Assembly: GCA_035461175.1 (NCBI GenBank)
Contig: DATHVR010000136.1
Location: 1 to 37,660 of the forward strand
DNA: 37,660 nt
From: DATHVR01 sp035461175
Lineage (GTDB): Bacteria; Actinomycetota; Acidimicrobiia; Spongiisociales; ZC4RG35
Direction of reading: 5' to 3'
Below, piece after piece: positions 1 to 7,964 of this stretch (position 1 is its first letter; each line of letters opens with the position of its first letter). Under the pieces are notes generated by a model. That model was given only the letters and a program-made list of their open reading frames with translations, had not been told where the DNA came from and ran no database searches. Position numbers and translations under genes: made by a program.

Positions 1-1
1 C

Positions 2-991
2 AACGTGACCCGGATGGACTATCTCGCCCCCCTCCACAACGAACTGGCCTACTCGATGGCGGTGGAGCGACTGCTCGACATCGAGGTGCCGCCCCGGGCC
101 CAGGCGATCCGGGTGCTGATGACCGAGCTCAACCGGATGTCGTCTCACCTGGTGGCGCTGGCCACCAACGGAATGGACATCGGTGCCCTCTCGATGATGC
201 TCTACGGCTTCCGGGAGCGGGAGATCATCCTGGCCTTCTTCGAGAAGGTGACAGGTCTGCGCATGAACCACAACTACATCCGCCCGGGAGGGGTGGCGGC
301 CGACCTGCCTCCCGGATGGAAAGAAGATGTGATTGGGATCTGTGACACCATTCCCGAGCGCCTGGCCGGCTATTCGGACCTGCTCGACAACAATCCGATC
401 TGGGTGGGACGGACCCGCGGTGTGGGAGTAATCACGGCCAAGGAGTGCAACGCCTACAGCATCACCGGGCCCACTTTGCGAGCGGCCGGGGTGCCGTGGG
501 ACATTCGCAAGGCCTTCCCGTACTCCGGCATCGAGCAGTACGAGTTCGACATCCCGACCGGCGAGCGCGGCGACGTCTACGACCGCTACCGGGTGCGGAT
601 GGACGAGATCGCCGAGTCGATCAAGATCGTCCGCCAGGTGGTCGATTCGATGCCCGCGGGCAACTACCGCGTCGACGATCGCAAGATCACTCCTCCGCCC
701 CGTGCCCGCATCGACGAGTCGATGGAGGCCCTCATCCACCACTTCAAGATCTTCACCGAGGGCTTCAAAGTCCCGCCCGGCGAGACCTACATGGCGGTGG
801 AGTCGCCCCGGGGCGAACTGGGTTGTTACATCGTCTCCAACGGCACCGGCAAACCCTGGAAGATGCACACCCGGGGCCCGTCGTTTTACAACCTCCAGGC
901 GCTGCCGATCATGATGGCCGACTCGCTCGTGGCCGACACGGTGGCTTCCATCGCCTCGCTCGACCCGGTCATGGGCGACGTCGACCGCTGA
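2..991 (+). CDS. nuoD: NADH-quinone oxidoreductase subunit D, cluster 1 (5' truncated)
   Basis: This is the C-terminal part of the 49-kDa complex I subunit that helps form the quinone site next to NuoB. The frame is open to the first base of the window, so the true start lies outside; the GTG at position 5 is not a start. Seen: the family segments SPLHNELAY-like (APLHNELAYSMAVERLL), GVGVITAKE, GETYMAVESPRGELG and the standard C-terminus MGDVDR. The 330 residues present correspond to most of the usual roughly 400-440. The protein is clearly a paralogue of the complete NuoD at 30174-31364, not identical to it. Downstream comes a terminator instead of nuoE, so the usual D-E junction is broken here. 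Identification is secure. Confidence 0.96.
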   Translation, partial: NVTRMDYLAPLHNELAYSMAVERLLDIEVPPRAQAIRVLMTELNRMSSHLVALATNGMDIGALSMMLYGFREREIILAFFEKVTGLRMNHNYIRPGGVAADLPPGWKEDVIGICDTIPERLAGYSDLLDNNPIWVGRTRGVGVITAKECNAYSITGPTLRAAGVPWDIRKAFPYSGIEQYEFDIPTGERGDVYDRYRVRMDEIAESIKIVRQVVDSMPAGNYRVDDRKITPPPRARIDESMEALIHHFKIFTEGFKVPPGETYMAVESPRGELGCYIVSNGTGKPWKMHTRGPSFYNLQALPIMMADSLVADTVASIASLDPVMGDVDR

Positions 992-1125
992 GGCCATTAC
1001 CTTTTCGGCGGACCCGACCACGACTGACTGCCACCGGAACAGCCCGCCACCCAGAGCCAGGAGCTCGAGAACGGGTGTCTAATCGACGTGATGAGCAGGG
1101 CCCGCTTCGGGAACTGACCACGCGA

Positions 1126-1157
1126 GAGGGCGCCCCGCAGGGGCGCCCTCACTTTTT
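1126..1157 (+). terminator. Rho-independent terminator after nuoD (cluster 1)
   Basis: A perfect 11-bp stem (1126-1136 paired with 1140-1150) with a 3-base GCA loop is followed by ACTTTTT on the plus strand. The T run lies only on the plus-strand side, so it ends transcription coming from nuoD. It implies that nuoE onward needs its own promoter. Confidence 0.85.
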
Positions 1158-1172
1158 GGTGTCGGCCTGAGC

Positions 1173-1763
1173 TCAGATGACCCAGCCCTCGTCGCCGTAC
1201 ACGTCGACCCGGTCGGCACCCGCATCCCGGAGGGCGTCGGTCACCTGGTTGACCTGATTGTCGGCTACCTCGACGCTGAGCATCGAGCTGCCCCGGTCGA
1301 TTCCGCTCCGGTAGTACTCGGTGGTCTCGTCGTCGTGGGTGGCGGCGCCGAGGATCGCCCCAGCAGCACCCCCGACGGCGGCTCCTCCCACCGCTCCGGC
1401 GGCGGCGGCGCCCAGCGTTGCGGCCAGGGTTCCGGCCGCCAGGAACGGCCCCACCCCGGGTATCAGGAGCATGCCCGCCGAGGCCAGCAATCCTGCCCCG
1501 GCGCCAACGGCGGCGCCGCCCACGGCTCCACCGGCAGCGCCCTTGGCCGCTTCCTCACCGGCGGTCCCGGTGGTGTCGTCGTCGATATCCCCGTCGACGT
1601 AGTCCGGATCGGTGTAGTCCGGGTCGGTGATGACGTTTCCGGACTCGTCACGCCGTCGGTCCAGATAGCCCACGCTGGCGGCATCGAACCCACGGGCATA
1701 CAGCGCTTCCACTGCCCGCTCGGCTCCGATGCGGTCGTTGAAGAGCGCAACTACTTCGGTCAT
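1173..1763 (-). CDS. Glycine-zipper stress-type protein (YflT/GspM-like halves)
   Basis: The protein has 196 residues. Residues 1-40 (VVALFNDRIGAERAVEALYARGF) and about 155-196 (MLSVEVADNQVNQVTDALRDAG...VYG) look like the two halves of a small alpha/beta domain found in general stress proteins (YflT/17M-like). Between them lies an acidic stretch (DPDYTDPDYVDGDIDDDT) and then an 80-residue Gly/Ala run (about 70-150) with repeated GxxxG/AxxxG spacing, typical of glycine-zipper membrane-inserting segments. A good Shine-Dalgarno (AGGAGGG) precedes the ATG. It is transcribed alone, against nuoD. The family assignment is by resemblance only; a role in envelope stress is inference. Confidence 0.7.
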   Translation of the reverse strand: MTEVVALFNDRIGAERAVEALYARGFDAASVGYLDRRRDESGNVITDPDYTDPDYVDGDIDDDTTGTAGEEAAKGAAGGAVGGAAVGAGAGLLASAGMLLIPGVGPFLAAGTLAATLGAAAAGAVGGAAVGGAAGAILGAATHDDETTEYYRSGIDRGSSMLSVEVADNQVNQVTDALRDAGADRVDVYGDEGWVI

Positions 1764-1831
1764 GGTTCCCTCCTGGGTTGGTTGGGGTCGAAGGGCTACC
1801 CGCCGAGCGAGGCTTTCAAACAGCCAAGCAA

Positions 1832-1863
1832 CCCTGCCTCCCCCGGTGTCGGGGGAGGCAGGG
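1832..1863 (-). terminator. Hairpin terminator after SLH-protein gene
   Basis: A perfect 13-bp stem (1832-1844 with 1851-1863) and a 6-base loop lie 23 bases past the stop of the minus-strand gene ending at 1887. On the minus strand it is followed by a weak T-rich tract (TTGCTTGGCTGTTT), so it probably ends that transcript. Confidence 0.7.
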
Positions 1864-1886
1864 TCTCGCTCCGTTTCGGGCAGGCT

Positions 1887-2627
1887 TCACGGAACGTCGA
1901 CGCCGAAGATCGGCACGCCGGCCGGACACAGCCGCGCCTTGGGGTTCCAGTCGGCGAAGGTGCCGACGGGGTTGTCCTTCCACACCCAGGCGTGGAGCTT
2001 CCAGATAGGCAGGACCGGATGCTGGGTGAACTCTTGGCCGAACAGAGTCGGCGGACTCGCCTCGGTCCAGGCATCCAACGGCACGATGTACTCGTGGGCG
2101 ACCAGTCCGGCGATGTCGCCGTTGTGGTCGAGTTCGTACACGAGGGCCTCGGGTGCGGTGGCGCTCACCACTCCGTCCATCAACGAGGCGTCCAGGTAAT
2201 GGACCCCCATGCCTCCGACCCCGGGGTTCTGATGGCAACCGAGGTCGCCGATTGTGCTGGCGTATCCGTCCGCCTCTGCCACCTCGACATCCTGGTAGGC
2301 GGCCGTCGCCCGGTTGGCGGCGGCGAGCTGGTTGGCGAGGGCGCCGGGGACGTTGGCGGCGGCCGTGTCCTTCAGGTGCCCGTCGAAGCGGTGCAGGAAG
2401 GCGGCCATCTGCCCACGGGTGACGTCGTCGTCCGGGCAGAATTCGGTGTTCTCGGGCGGATTGCATCCTCGGGTGACGCCGGTCTCCGCCAACCAGGCGA
2501 TGTCGCCGTGGAACACGTTGTCGGTGGGGACGTCCACGAAGGTATCGGAGGCCATGACTCCGGCGGGGATGACCAGCACCGCCACCAGGGCCGCGGCCAG
2601 GGCGAGTTGTGGTATGCGGGTCCTCAT
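1887..2627 (-). CDS. Secreted SLH-domain protein with uncharacterised C-terminal domain
   Basis: The product has 246 residues. Residues 1-26 form a Sec signal peptide (RTRIPQ, then an Ala/Leu/Val core, VMA|SD). Residues 28-81 match one S-layer homology repeat (FVDVPTDNVFHGDIAWLAETG ... VTRGQMAAFLHRF), which suggests attachment to the cell wall or S-layer. The last 140 residues contain paired His/aromatic motifs (GVGGMGVHYLD, LVYELDHNGDIAG, HAWVWKDNPVGTFADWNP). I have an impression of similar stretches in other uncharacterised secreted proteins but cannot name a family. Its ATG overlaps the stop of the DUF4242 gene (ATGA), so the two form an operon. Function unknown; the conserved His residues could bind metal (inference). 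Confidence 0.75.
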   Translation of the reverse strand: MRTRIPQLALAAALVAVLVIPAGVMASDTFVDVPTDNVFHGDIAWLAETGVTRGCNPPENTEFCPDDDVTRGQMAAFLHRFDGHLKDTAAANVPGALANQLAAANRATAAYQDVEVAEADGYASTIGDLGCHQNPGVGGMGVHYLDASLMDGVVSATAPEALVYELDHNGDIAGLVAHEYIVPLDAWTEASPPTLFGQEFTQHPVLPIWKLHAWVWKDNPVGTFADWNPKARLCPAGVPIFGVDVP

Positions 2628-2875
2628 CCCTGCTCCACCTCGAAGATGGCATCGGCAACCAGCCCATGCGCCTCACGATGGACTGTGGCCGCCGCCTCCG
2701 GCGAGGGCGCCTCGACCAGACAGAAGACCTTGCCTGCCTTGTCGTCGACCCAGTAGTTGCGGTACGTGACGCCGTACTGGTCCTGGATCTCCATGTCGGC
2801 AGTGTGCGCCTCGGCGACATCCTTCGCCGTTGCCCCGTCGGGGAGTTTCTGGTGGATGTCCATGTACAAAGGCAT
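2624..2875 (-). CDS. DUF4242-type small protein
   Basis: The product has 83 residues: MPLYMDIHQKLPDGATAKDV then AHTADMEIQDQYGVTYRNYWVD and VFCLVEAPSPEAAATVHREAHG. This is the pattern of DUF4242/SCO4226-like proteins, small ferredoxin-like-fold proteins, some reported to bind nickel. The frame is open 26 codons further upstream, but I chose the ATG at 2875 because GGAGGA lies just before it and the family starts there. It is the first gene of a two-gene operon with the SLH protein (4-base overlap). It is divergent from the large regulator at 2984; the 108 bases between them show no promoter I would defend. Specific role unknown. Confidence 0.8.
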   Translation of the reverse strand: MPLYMDIHQKLPDGATAKDVAEAHTADMEIQDQYGVTYRNYWVDDKAGKVFCLVEAPSPEAAATVHREAHGLVADAIFEVEQG

Positions 2876-2983
2876 ACGTTCCTCCTTCTCGTGACGATGC
2901 CGGGCTCGACACTGCCGCCTCTCGGTAGAGCGATGGTGGAAAGGCGTTAGCACGGCGGTAGGAGGCGGGTTAGCGTCACCAGG

Positions 2984-5900
2984 GTGGAGGTTCGCGTTCT
3001 CGGCCGCCTCGAGGTCTACGCATCTGGACGTCCCGTCGACATCCGGCGGCCCCGAGAGCGCGCCCTCCTGACCTTGCTGGCGGCCGAGCCGGGGGTGGTA
3101 TCCGCCGATCGCCTGATCGACGGCCTATGGGGCGAGTCTCCGCCGGCCAGTGCCGTCAAGACTCTTCAGACCTACATCCACCATCTCCGCACCCTGCTCC
3201 CGGAGGGGGCCATCGTTACCGAGGGGGGTGGGTACCGCTTGGTGGCCGGATCTCTCGATTGGCGGACCTTCCTCGACGAGATCGCCGCCGCCGCACGGGA
3301 GTCGTCGGAAGTTGGCGCCGACCGGTTACGGAGGGCGCTGGCGCAGTGGCGGGGCACGCCGTTCCTCGAAGCCGAGCACGCGGTTTGGCTCGCCCCTCTC
3401 CGTACCCGGCTCGAGGACCTGCGGATCCGGGCCCAGCTCGACCTAACCGAGCATGAGGTGAGGGCCGGGCGAGCCGAGGAAGTCCTGCCCGAGCTGCGGG
3501 CTCTGGTCGACGTTCACCCTCTGCGCGAGGATCTGTGGGGGCTGTACATGCTGGCGCTGTATCGCAGCGGCCGCCAGGCCGAGGCCTTGCGCGCCTTCGG
3601 CGAGGCGCGCCGCCGCCTGGTCGAGGAACTGGGCATCGACCCCGGCCCTCAGCTGCGCGAACTCGAGGAGCGCATCCTCGCCCACGACCCCGGCCTGTTG
3701 GGCGAGGGTGAGCGTCCGTCCACCCCGGAAGGGGAACCGCCGCCTGCCCCCGAACCGGCCTACCAACCGGTGGCCGACCATCGCCGGCTGACGGTGGTCG
3801 ACGTCGAACTGGTGGGCGCGGACGGACTCAGGAAGCGGCTCGACGGCGACGCCGGCGAGCGGGTGCTCGCCGAGATCCGCCAGACCGTGAGGAGGACCGT
3901 CGAACGGTTCGGTGGCCGAATCTTCGAGGCAACCGACCAGCGGCTCCGGGCGGCGTTCGGCGTGCCCCGGGCGCATGAAGACGACACCTATCGCGCCATC
4001 CGGTCCGCTCTCCGCGTCCGCGATGCTGTCGAGGCCCAGGCCGAGTCGGTTCGGCGATCCTGGGGCTACGACGCCCTGTCATCCCGTTCCACGGTGAGCA
4101 CCCTTGCCGCCGAGGTCTCGCCCGACGGGTCGATGCGGTTCGATGGGTTCGAAGCGACAGCTGAAGCGACTCCGGGCGGGGCGGTAACGGTCGACGACCA
4201 CACCCACCGTCTCGTCGAGGATCTCTTCGAATGGGATCGCCTCGCCGGGAGCGAGGATGAATCACCGGCGTGGGTGCCGCTCTCCACCGTGCGGAGCGCA
4301 GCCAAGGCCAGGCTGAGCCGCCGGCGTGTCCCCCTGGTGGGCCGGGAGGTGGAACTGGAGGAGGCGGCCGGGGTCGTCTCGGCCCTCGGGCGGGGCGTGG
4401 GGGGAGTGTTGCTGATCACCGGCGAGGCAGGAGTCGGCAAGTCGCGGCTGGTGGAGGAACTCGGTGGTCGGAGCACCGACGTGTCCTGGATGGTCGGCCA
4501 CTGTGCCTCCTACCTGGACTCCACGCCGTATGGCGCCTTTCGGGACCTGTTCCGGGCCTGGCTCGGGCTGGGGGTGGACGACACCGACCTCATGGCCCGA
4601 GTCGCCCTTCACTCCCGGCTGGACGAGATCCTGCCCTCCAACCCCGACCGCGAGTATCCGTATCTCGGGGCGATGCTGGGGATCGAGCTCGAGCCCGAAC
4701 AGGCTGCCCGTGTCGACCTCGCCTCCGAGGCGCTCCAGTACCGGATTTTCGAGGTCGTGGGTGAGGTAATCGAGGGAGCCGCCCGCGACGTGCCCCTGGT
4801 GCTGGTGCTCGAGGATGTCCACTGGGCCGATCCGACGTCGGGCCTGTTGCTCAACCACCTCCTACCGCTGACCGAGCGGCTCCCGATCGTCTTCGTGGTC
4901 ACGGCCCGCCCTGACCCCGAACGTCGGACCGACGCACTCGTGGACGATATCCGGCGGGCGATGCCGCATCGGGTGACCGAGATCGCGCTGGAAGGCCTCG
5001 AGGTCGGCGACATCCGCACGTTGCTCGGTTCGTTGGTCGGTGAGGCCCAACTCCCCCACCACGTCCAGGAGCAGATCCTGGACCTCGCCGAGGGCAACCC
5101 GTTCTATCTGGAGGAACTTGTGGCGTCGTTGCTCGAGGACGGATCACCGGATCCGCTTCACGGTGTGCTAGTTCCCGAGACGGTGGAGAAGGTGGTCCAG
5201 GCCCGGATCGACCGACTCGAACGCCGTTCCCGCGACTTGCTGACGGCCGCCTCCGTCCTAGGTCGCAGCTTCGGGCTCCCCCTGCTCCAGGGCGTGGTCG
5301 GCGCCGACGGGGTGCAGGTCGATGACATCCAGGCCCTCCTGCGGCCGGGGCTGCTGATCGAAACCCGCCGATGGCCTCAGGCCGAATACGTCTTCAGGCA
5401 CGCCCTCATCCAGGAAGCCGCCCATGCCACCCTCCCCGAGGATCGTCGCCTCGCTCTCCACCGCCGGGCAGCGGAGTGGCTCGAGCAGCGTCACGGCCGC
5501 AGCGCCGACGAGGTGATGGGGCAGCTGGCCCGGCACTGGGCGGCGGCAGGAGAGGATGATCGGGCGATCGCTGCTCTCGGCCGGGCCGGGGACCTGGCTC
5601 GACGCGACCATGCCCTCGACGAGGCGATCGCCCACTACCGCAAATTGCTGCCCCTGCTGGAGAAACGGGACGACTCCCGGGCTATCGCCACCGTGCTCTT
5701 CAAACTCGCCCTGGCGTTACACAACGCCCTGAGATTCTCCGAGTCGCAGGACGTGTACCGGCAGGCATTCGAGGCGTGGTCCCCGCCTCCTTCGCCACCG
5801 GCCACCGAGACACTCCGCGTCGCCGGGCCACCCTTCTTCGACGTACCCGATCCCAGCCGTTCGTTCTATCTCAACGACATCCAGCTCCAAATGGCCCTCT

Positions 5901-7294
5901 TCGATCGCCTGGTCGAACGCTTCGCCGACGACACGTTGGTGCCCTCCCTAGCCGAGAGTTGGGAGTTCGCCGACGATGGCCTCAGCTACCGGTTCACCCT
6001 TCGCGAGGGTCTGACCTGGTCGGATGGCCACCCGCTCACTGCCCATGACGTCGAGTACGGAATCATGCGCAATCTCGATCCCGAGCGTCCCAACCCCGGG
6101 CTGGCTATGTTCTTCGTCCTCGAGGGGGCCCGCGACTACGCCCTGGGCGGAGAGACCGACCCGGCCACGGTGGGAGTCGAGGCCATCGACGATCGGGTCG
6201 TCGAGTTCCGGCTCGAGGCCCCCGCTCCCTATTTCCTGGCGATGCTCAACCGTCCGGATTGCGGGCCCCAGCCCCGCCATGCCATCGAGGCCCGAGGTGA
6301 CGCCTGGTGCGCGATCGGCCGCGAGGCGGTCAGCGGCGCCTTCACCCGAATCGTCCACGACGAGGCGTCGGTGGTGCTTGTGCGGCGCCCGGACTACCAG
6401 GGTCACCGGGCTGGAAACGTCTCGCGTGTGGAGTGGAGCACCGGCCTGATGGGGAACCGCGTCGACGCCTTCCTAAAAGGCGAGGTCGATTTGCTGTGGT
6501 GGACCGCGCTCGGCGGCCGATGGGCGCCGGAGTTGGGGGATTCCGCCCGTTGCGAGCCACCCGCCGGGCTCATCTACCTGGCTTTCAGGCTGAACGGTCT
6601 TCCGGTGACCGACGTGCGGGTCCGCAAGGCGCTGGCGCACGGACTGGACCGGCGGGTCCTGGCTGAAGCGTTGCCGGCGAATCTGGAGGTGGCCACCGGC
6701 GGGATGGTGCCGCCGGTTCTGGCGGGTCACACGCCGGACGTCGCCCTCCCGTTCGATCCCGCCGAGGGACGTCGTCTGTTGGATCTGGTCGAGGAGGTGG
6801 GCAGGCTCGAACTCGCCGCGCCCAGGGGAGACCGGGGGCGCATCAGCCGCGAGATCATGCACGCGCTGGCGGAGATGTGGAGAGAGAGCCTGGGGGTCGA
6901 GGTGGACGTGAACCTGTTCGAGCCCGAGGAGACCGACTCCATCTGGGAAGGAGACGACCCCCTGCCCCACGCTGCCTGCGCCTTCTGGTATCCCGGATAC
7001 ACCGACCCCGAGTACTACCTGCGCCTTCTTCTCCACAGCGACGCCCTCAGCAACTACGGCCGGTTCTCCGACCCGGAATACGACGCCCTGGTGGAACGGG
7101 CCCGCCGCGAGCCGCGCGAACGCGAGCGCCTCGCTCTGTTCCATGCCGCCGACCGGATGGCCGTCGCCGAGGAGGTCGCGGTGATCCCGCTTGCTTACGC
7201 CCGCAACCTGGTGGCGGTTCGGCCCGGCATCGAAGGCTGGTGGGAGTTCGGCAAGTCATGGTCGAACTTCGCCGACTTGACCGTGTCGCGCTGA
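2984..7294 (+). CDS. BTAD regulator / cyclase-like / AAA ATPase / SBP_bac_5 fusion
   Basis: A single 1436-residue cytoplasmic protein with no signal peptide. Order: OmpR-type winged helix (about 1-90); BTAD helical repeats (about 90-235, ending LGIDPGPQLRELEERIL); Pro-rich linker; a nucleotide-cyclase-like domain (about 265-410) that lacks the metal Asp and the usual GDG (VDVELVGADG; EATDQRLRAAFG), so probably inactive; an AAA_16 ATPase with Walker A GEAGVGKS (480-487) and Walker B LVLVLEDVHWAD (about 605-616); helical repeats to about 930; then about 495 residues (940-1436) matching the oligopeptide-binding SBP_bac_5 family (LAESWEFADDGLSYRFTLREGLTWSDGHPLTAHDV). GTG start. Expected to be a DNA-binding switch that senses a ligand in the cytoplasm; the ligand is unknown. 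It sits directly before nuoE. Confidence 0.88.
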   Translation: MEVRVLGRLEVYASGRPVDIRRPRERALLTLLAAEPGVVSADRLIDGLWGESPPASAVKTLQTYIHHLRTLLPEGAIVTEGGGYRLVAGSLDWRTFLDEIAAAARESSEVGADRLRRALAQWRGTPFLEAEHAVWLAPLRTRLEDLRIRAQLDLTEHEVRAGRAEEVLPELRALVDVHPLREDLWGLYMLALYRSGRQAEALRAFGEARRRLVEELGIDPGPQLRELEERILAHDPGLLGEGERPSTPEGEPPPAPEPAYQPVADHRRLTVVDVELVGADGLRKRLDGDAGERVLAEIRQTVRRTVERFGGRIFEATDQRLRAAFGVPRAHEDDTYRAIRSALRVRDAVEAQAESVRRSWGYDALSSRSTVSTLAAEVSPDGSMRFDGFEATAEATPGGAVTVDDHTHRLVEDLFEWDRLAGSEDESPAWVPLSTVRSAAKARLSRRRVPLVGREVELEEAAGVVSALGRGVGGVLLITGEAGVGKSRLVEELGGRSTDVSWMVGHCASYLDSTPYGAFRDLFRAWLGLGVDDTDLMARVALHSRLDEILPSNPDREYPYLGAMLGIELEPEQAARVDLASEALQYRIFEVVGEVIEGAARDVPLVLVLEDVHWADPTSGLLLNHLLPLTERLPIVFVVTARPDPERRTDALVDDIRRAMPHRVTEIALEGLEVGDIRTLLGSLVGEAQLPHHVQEQILDLAEGNPFYLEELVASLLEDGSPDPLHGVLVPETVEKVVQARIDRLERRSRDLLTAASVLGRSFGLPLLQGVVGADGVQVDDIQALLRPGLLIETRRWPQAEYVFRHALIQEAAHATLPEDRRLALHRRAAEWLEQRHGRSADEVMGQLARHWAAAGEDDRAIAALGRAGDLARRDHALDEAIAHYRKLLPLLEKRDDSRAIATVLFKLALALHNALRFSESQDVYRQAFEAWSPPPSPPATETLRVAGPPFFDVPDPSRSFYLNDIQLQMALFDRLVERFADDTLVPSLAESWEFADDGLSYRFTLREGLTWSDGHPLTAHDVEYGIMRNLDPERPNPGLAMFFVLEGARDYALGGETDPATVGVEAIDDRVVEFRLEAPAPYFLAMLNRPDCGPQPRHAIEARGDAWCAIGREAVSGAFTRIVHDEASVVLVRRPDYQGHRAGNVSRVEWSTGLMGNRVDAFLKGEVDLLWWTALGGRWAPELGDSARCEPPAGLIYLAFRLNGLPVTDVRVRKALAHGLDRRVLAEALPANLEVATGGMVPPVLAGHTPDVALPFDPAEGRRLLDLVEEVGRLELAAPRGDRGRISREIMHALAEMWRESLGVEVDVNLFEPEETDSIWEGDDPLPHAACAFWYPGYTDPEYYLRLLLHSDALSNYGRFSDPEYDALVERARREPRERERLALFHAADRMAVAEEVAVIPLAYARNLVAVRPGIEGWWEFGKSWSNFADLTVSR

Positions 7295-7328
7295 CCGCCA
7301 CGATTCGGCACGGTCAACCCACCTTTCC

Positions 7329-7334
7329 TATCCT
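7329..7334 (+). promoter_or_regulatory. Candidate -10 element upstream of nuoE
   Basis: TATCCT ends 9 bases before the nuoE ATG, which would give a nearly leaderless mRNA, common in actinobacteria. No convincing -35 is seen (TTCGGC at 7304, spacing too long). A promoter is expected somewhere here because a terminator cuts transcription after nuoD, although readthrough from the 4.3-kb regulator gene is also possible. Confidence 0.3.
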
Positions 7335-7343
7335 GCGACACCG

Positions 7344-7964
7344 ATGTCTGATTGGTCGGAAGCCACCCTCGAGCGGGCACGCGAGATCATCTCGCGTTAT
7401 CCCCAGAAGCGCTCGGCCGTCATGCCGTTGCTCTATCTGGCGATGGCCGAAGAGGGTTGGCTGACGGAGAAGGGCATGGAACAGGTCGGGCTATTGGTCG
7501 ACATGACCCCCGCCCAGGTCCAGTCGGTGGCCTCGTTCTACACGATGTACAAGCGGGAGCGCACCGGTCGGTATCTGATCTCGGTCTGCACGTCCATCTC
7601 GTGCATGCTCCTCGGCGCCGACGAGATCCTCCATGCGGTCGAGGACGCGTCGGGGCTCCCCAACGGCGAGACCGATGCCGAAGGGACGATGACCGTCGAG
7701 CATGCCGAGTGCCTGGGTGCGTGCGGCGGTGCCCCGGTGGTGCAGGTCAACTACGAGCTGATCGAAGGGATCACACCCGAGAAGGCACGCGAGCTCGTGG
7801 CGTGGCTGCGGAACACCACCCCCGAGGTGGTGGATCCCGACGAGATGCAGGAGCTGTTCGGAGGCCGACGGAGCTTCGACTGGGCGATTCCGTCCGGCGG
7901 CGGGGCGGTGGGGCCGTATCCCGCCTTCCAACCGCTCGGAACCGTCCGCAAGGACCGCTCGTGA
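7344..7964 (+). CDS. nuoE: NADH-quinone oxidoreductase subunit E
   Basis: This is the 24-kDa thioredoxin-like subunit carrying the [2Fe-2S] cluster N1a in the NADH-oxidising module. Seen: N-terminal helical part (SRYPQKRSAVMPLLYLAMAEEGWL), SVASFYTMY, and the four ligands C82, C87 (CTSISC) and C123, C127 (CLGAC). It has 206 residues, with about 40 extra C-terminal residues (RRSFDWAIPSGGG...) beyond the core domain. It starts 49 bases after the fusion regulator; no clear Shine-Dalgarno precedes the ATG. Its stop overlaps the nuoF GTG (GTGA). First gene of the nuoE-N run. Confidence 0.96.
   Translation: MSDWSEATLERAREIISRYPQKRSAVMPLLYLAMAEEGWLTEKGMEQVGLLVDMTPAQVQSVASFYTMYKRERTGRYLISVCTSISCMLLGADEILHAVEDASGLPNGETDAEGTMTVEHAECLGACGGAPVVQVNYELIEGITPEKARELVAWLRNTTPEVVDPDEMQELFGGRRSFDWAIPSGGGAVGPYPAFQPLGTVRKDRS

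Noticed and set aside
3840..4250. Active adenylate/guanylate cyclase domain in the large regulator
   Set aside because: The metal-binding Asp and the GDG motif are missing, so I call it cyclase-like and probably inactive.
5776..5830. Possible gene boundary between ATPase and substrate-binding parts
   Set aside because: The reading frame is continuous, with no stop, start with ribosome site, or signal peptide at the junction; I treat it as one protein.
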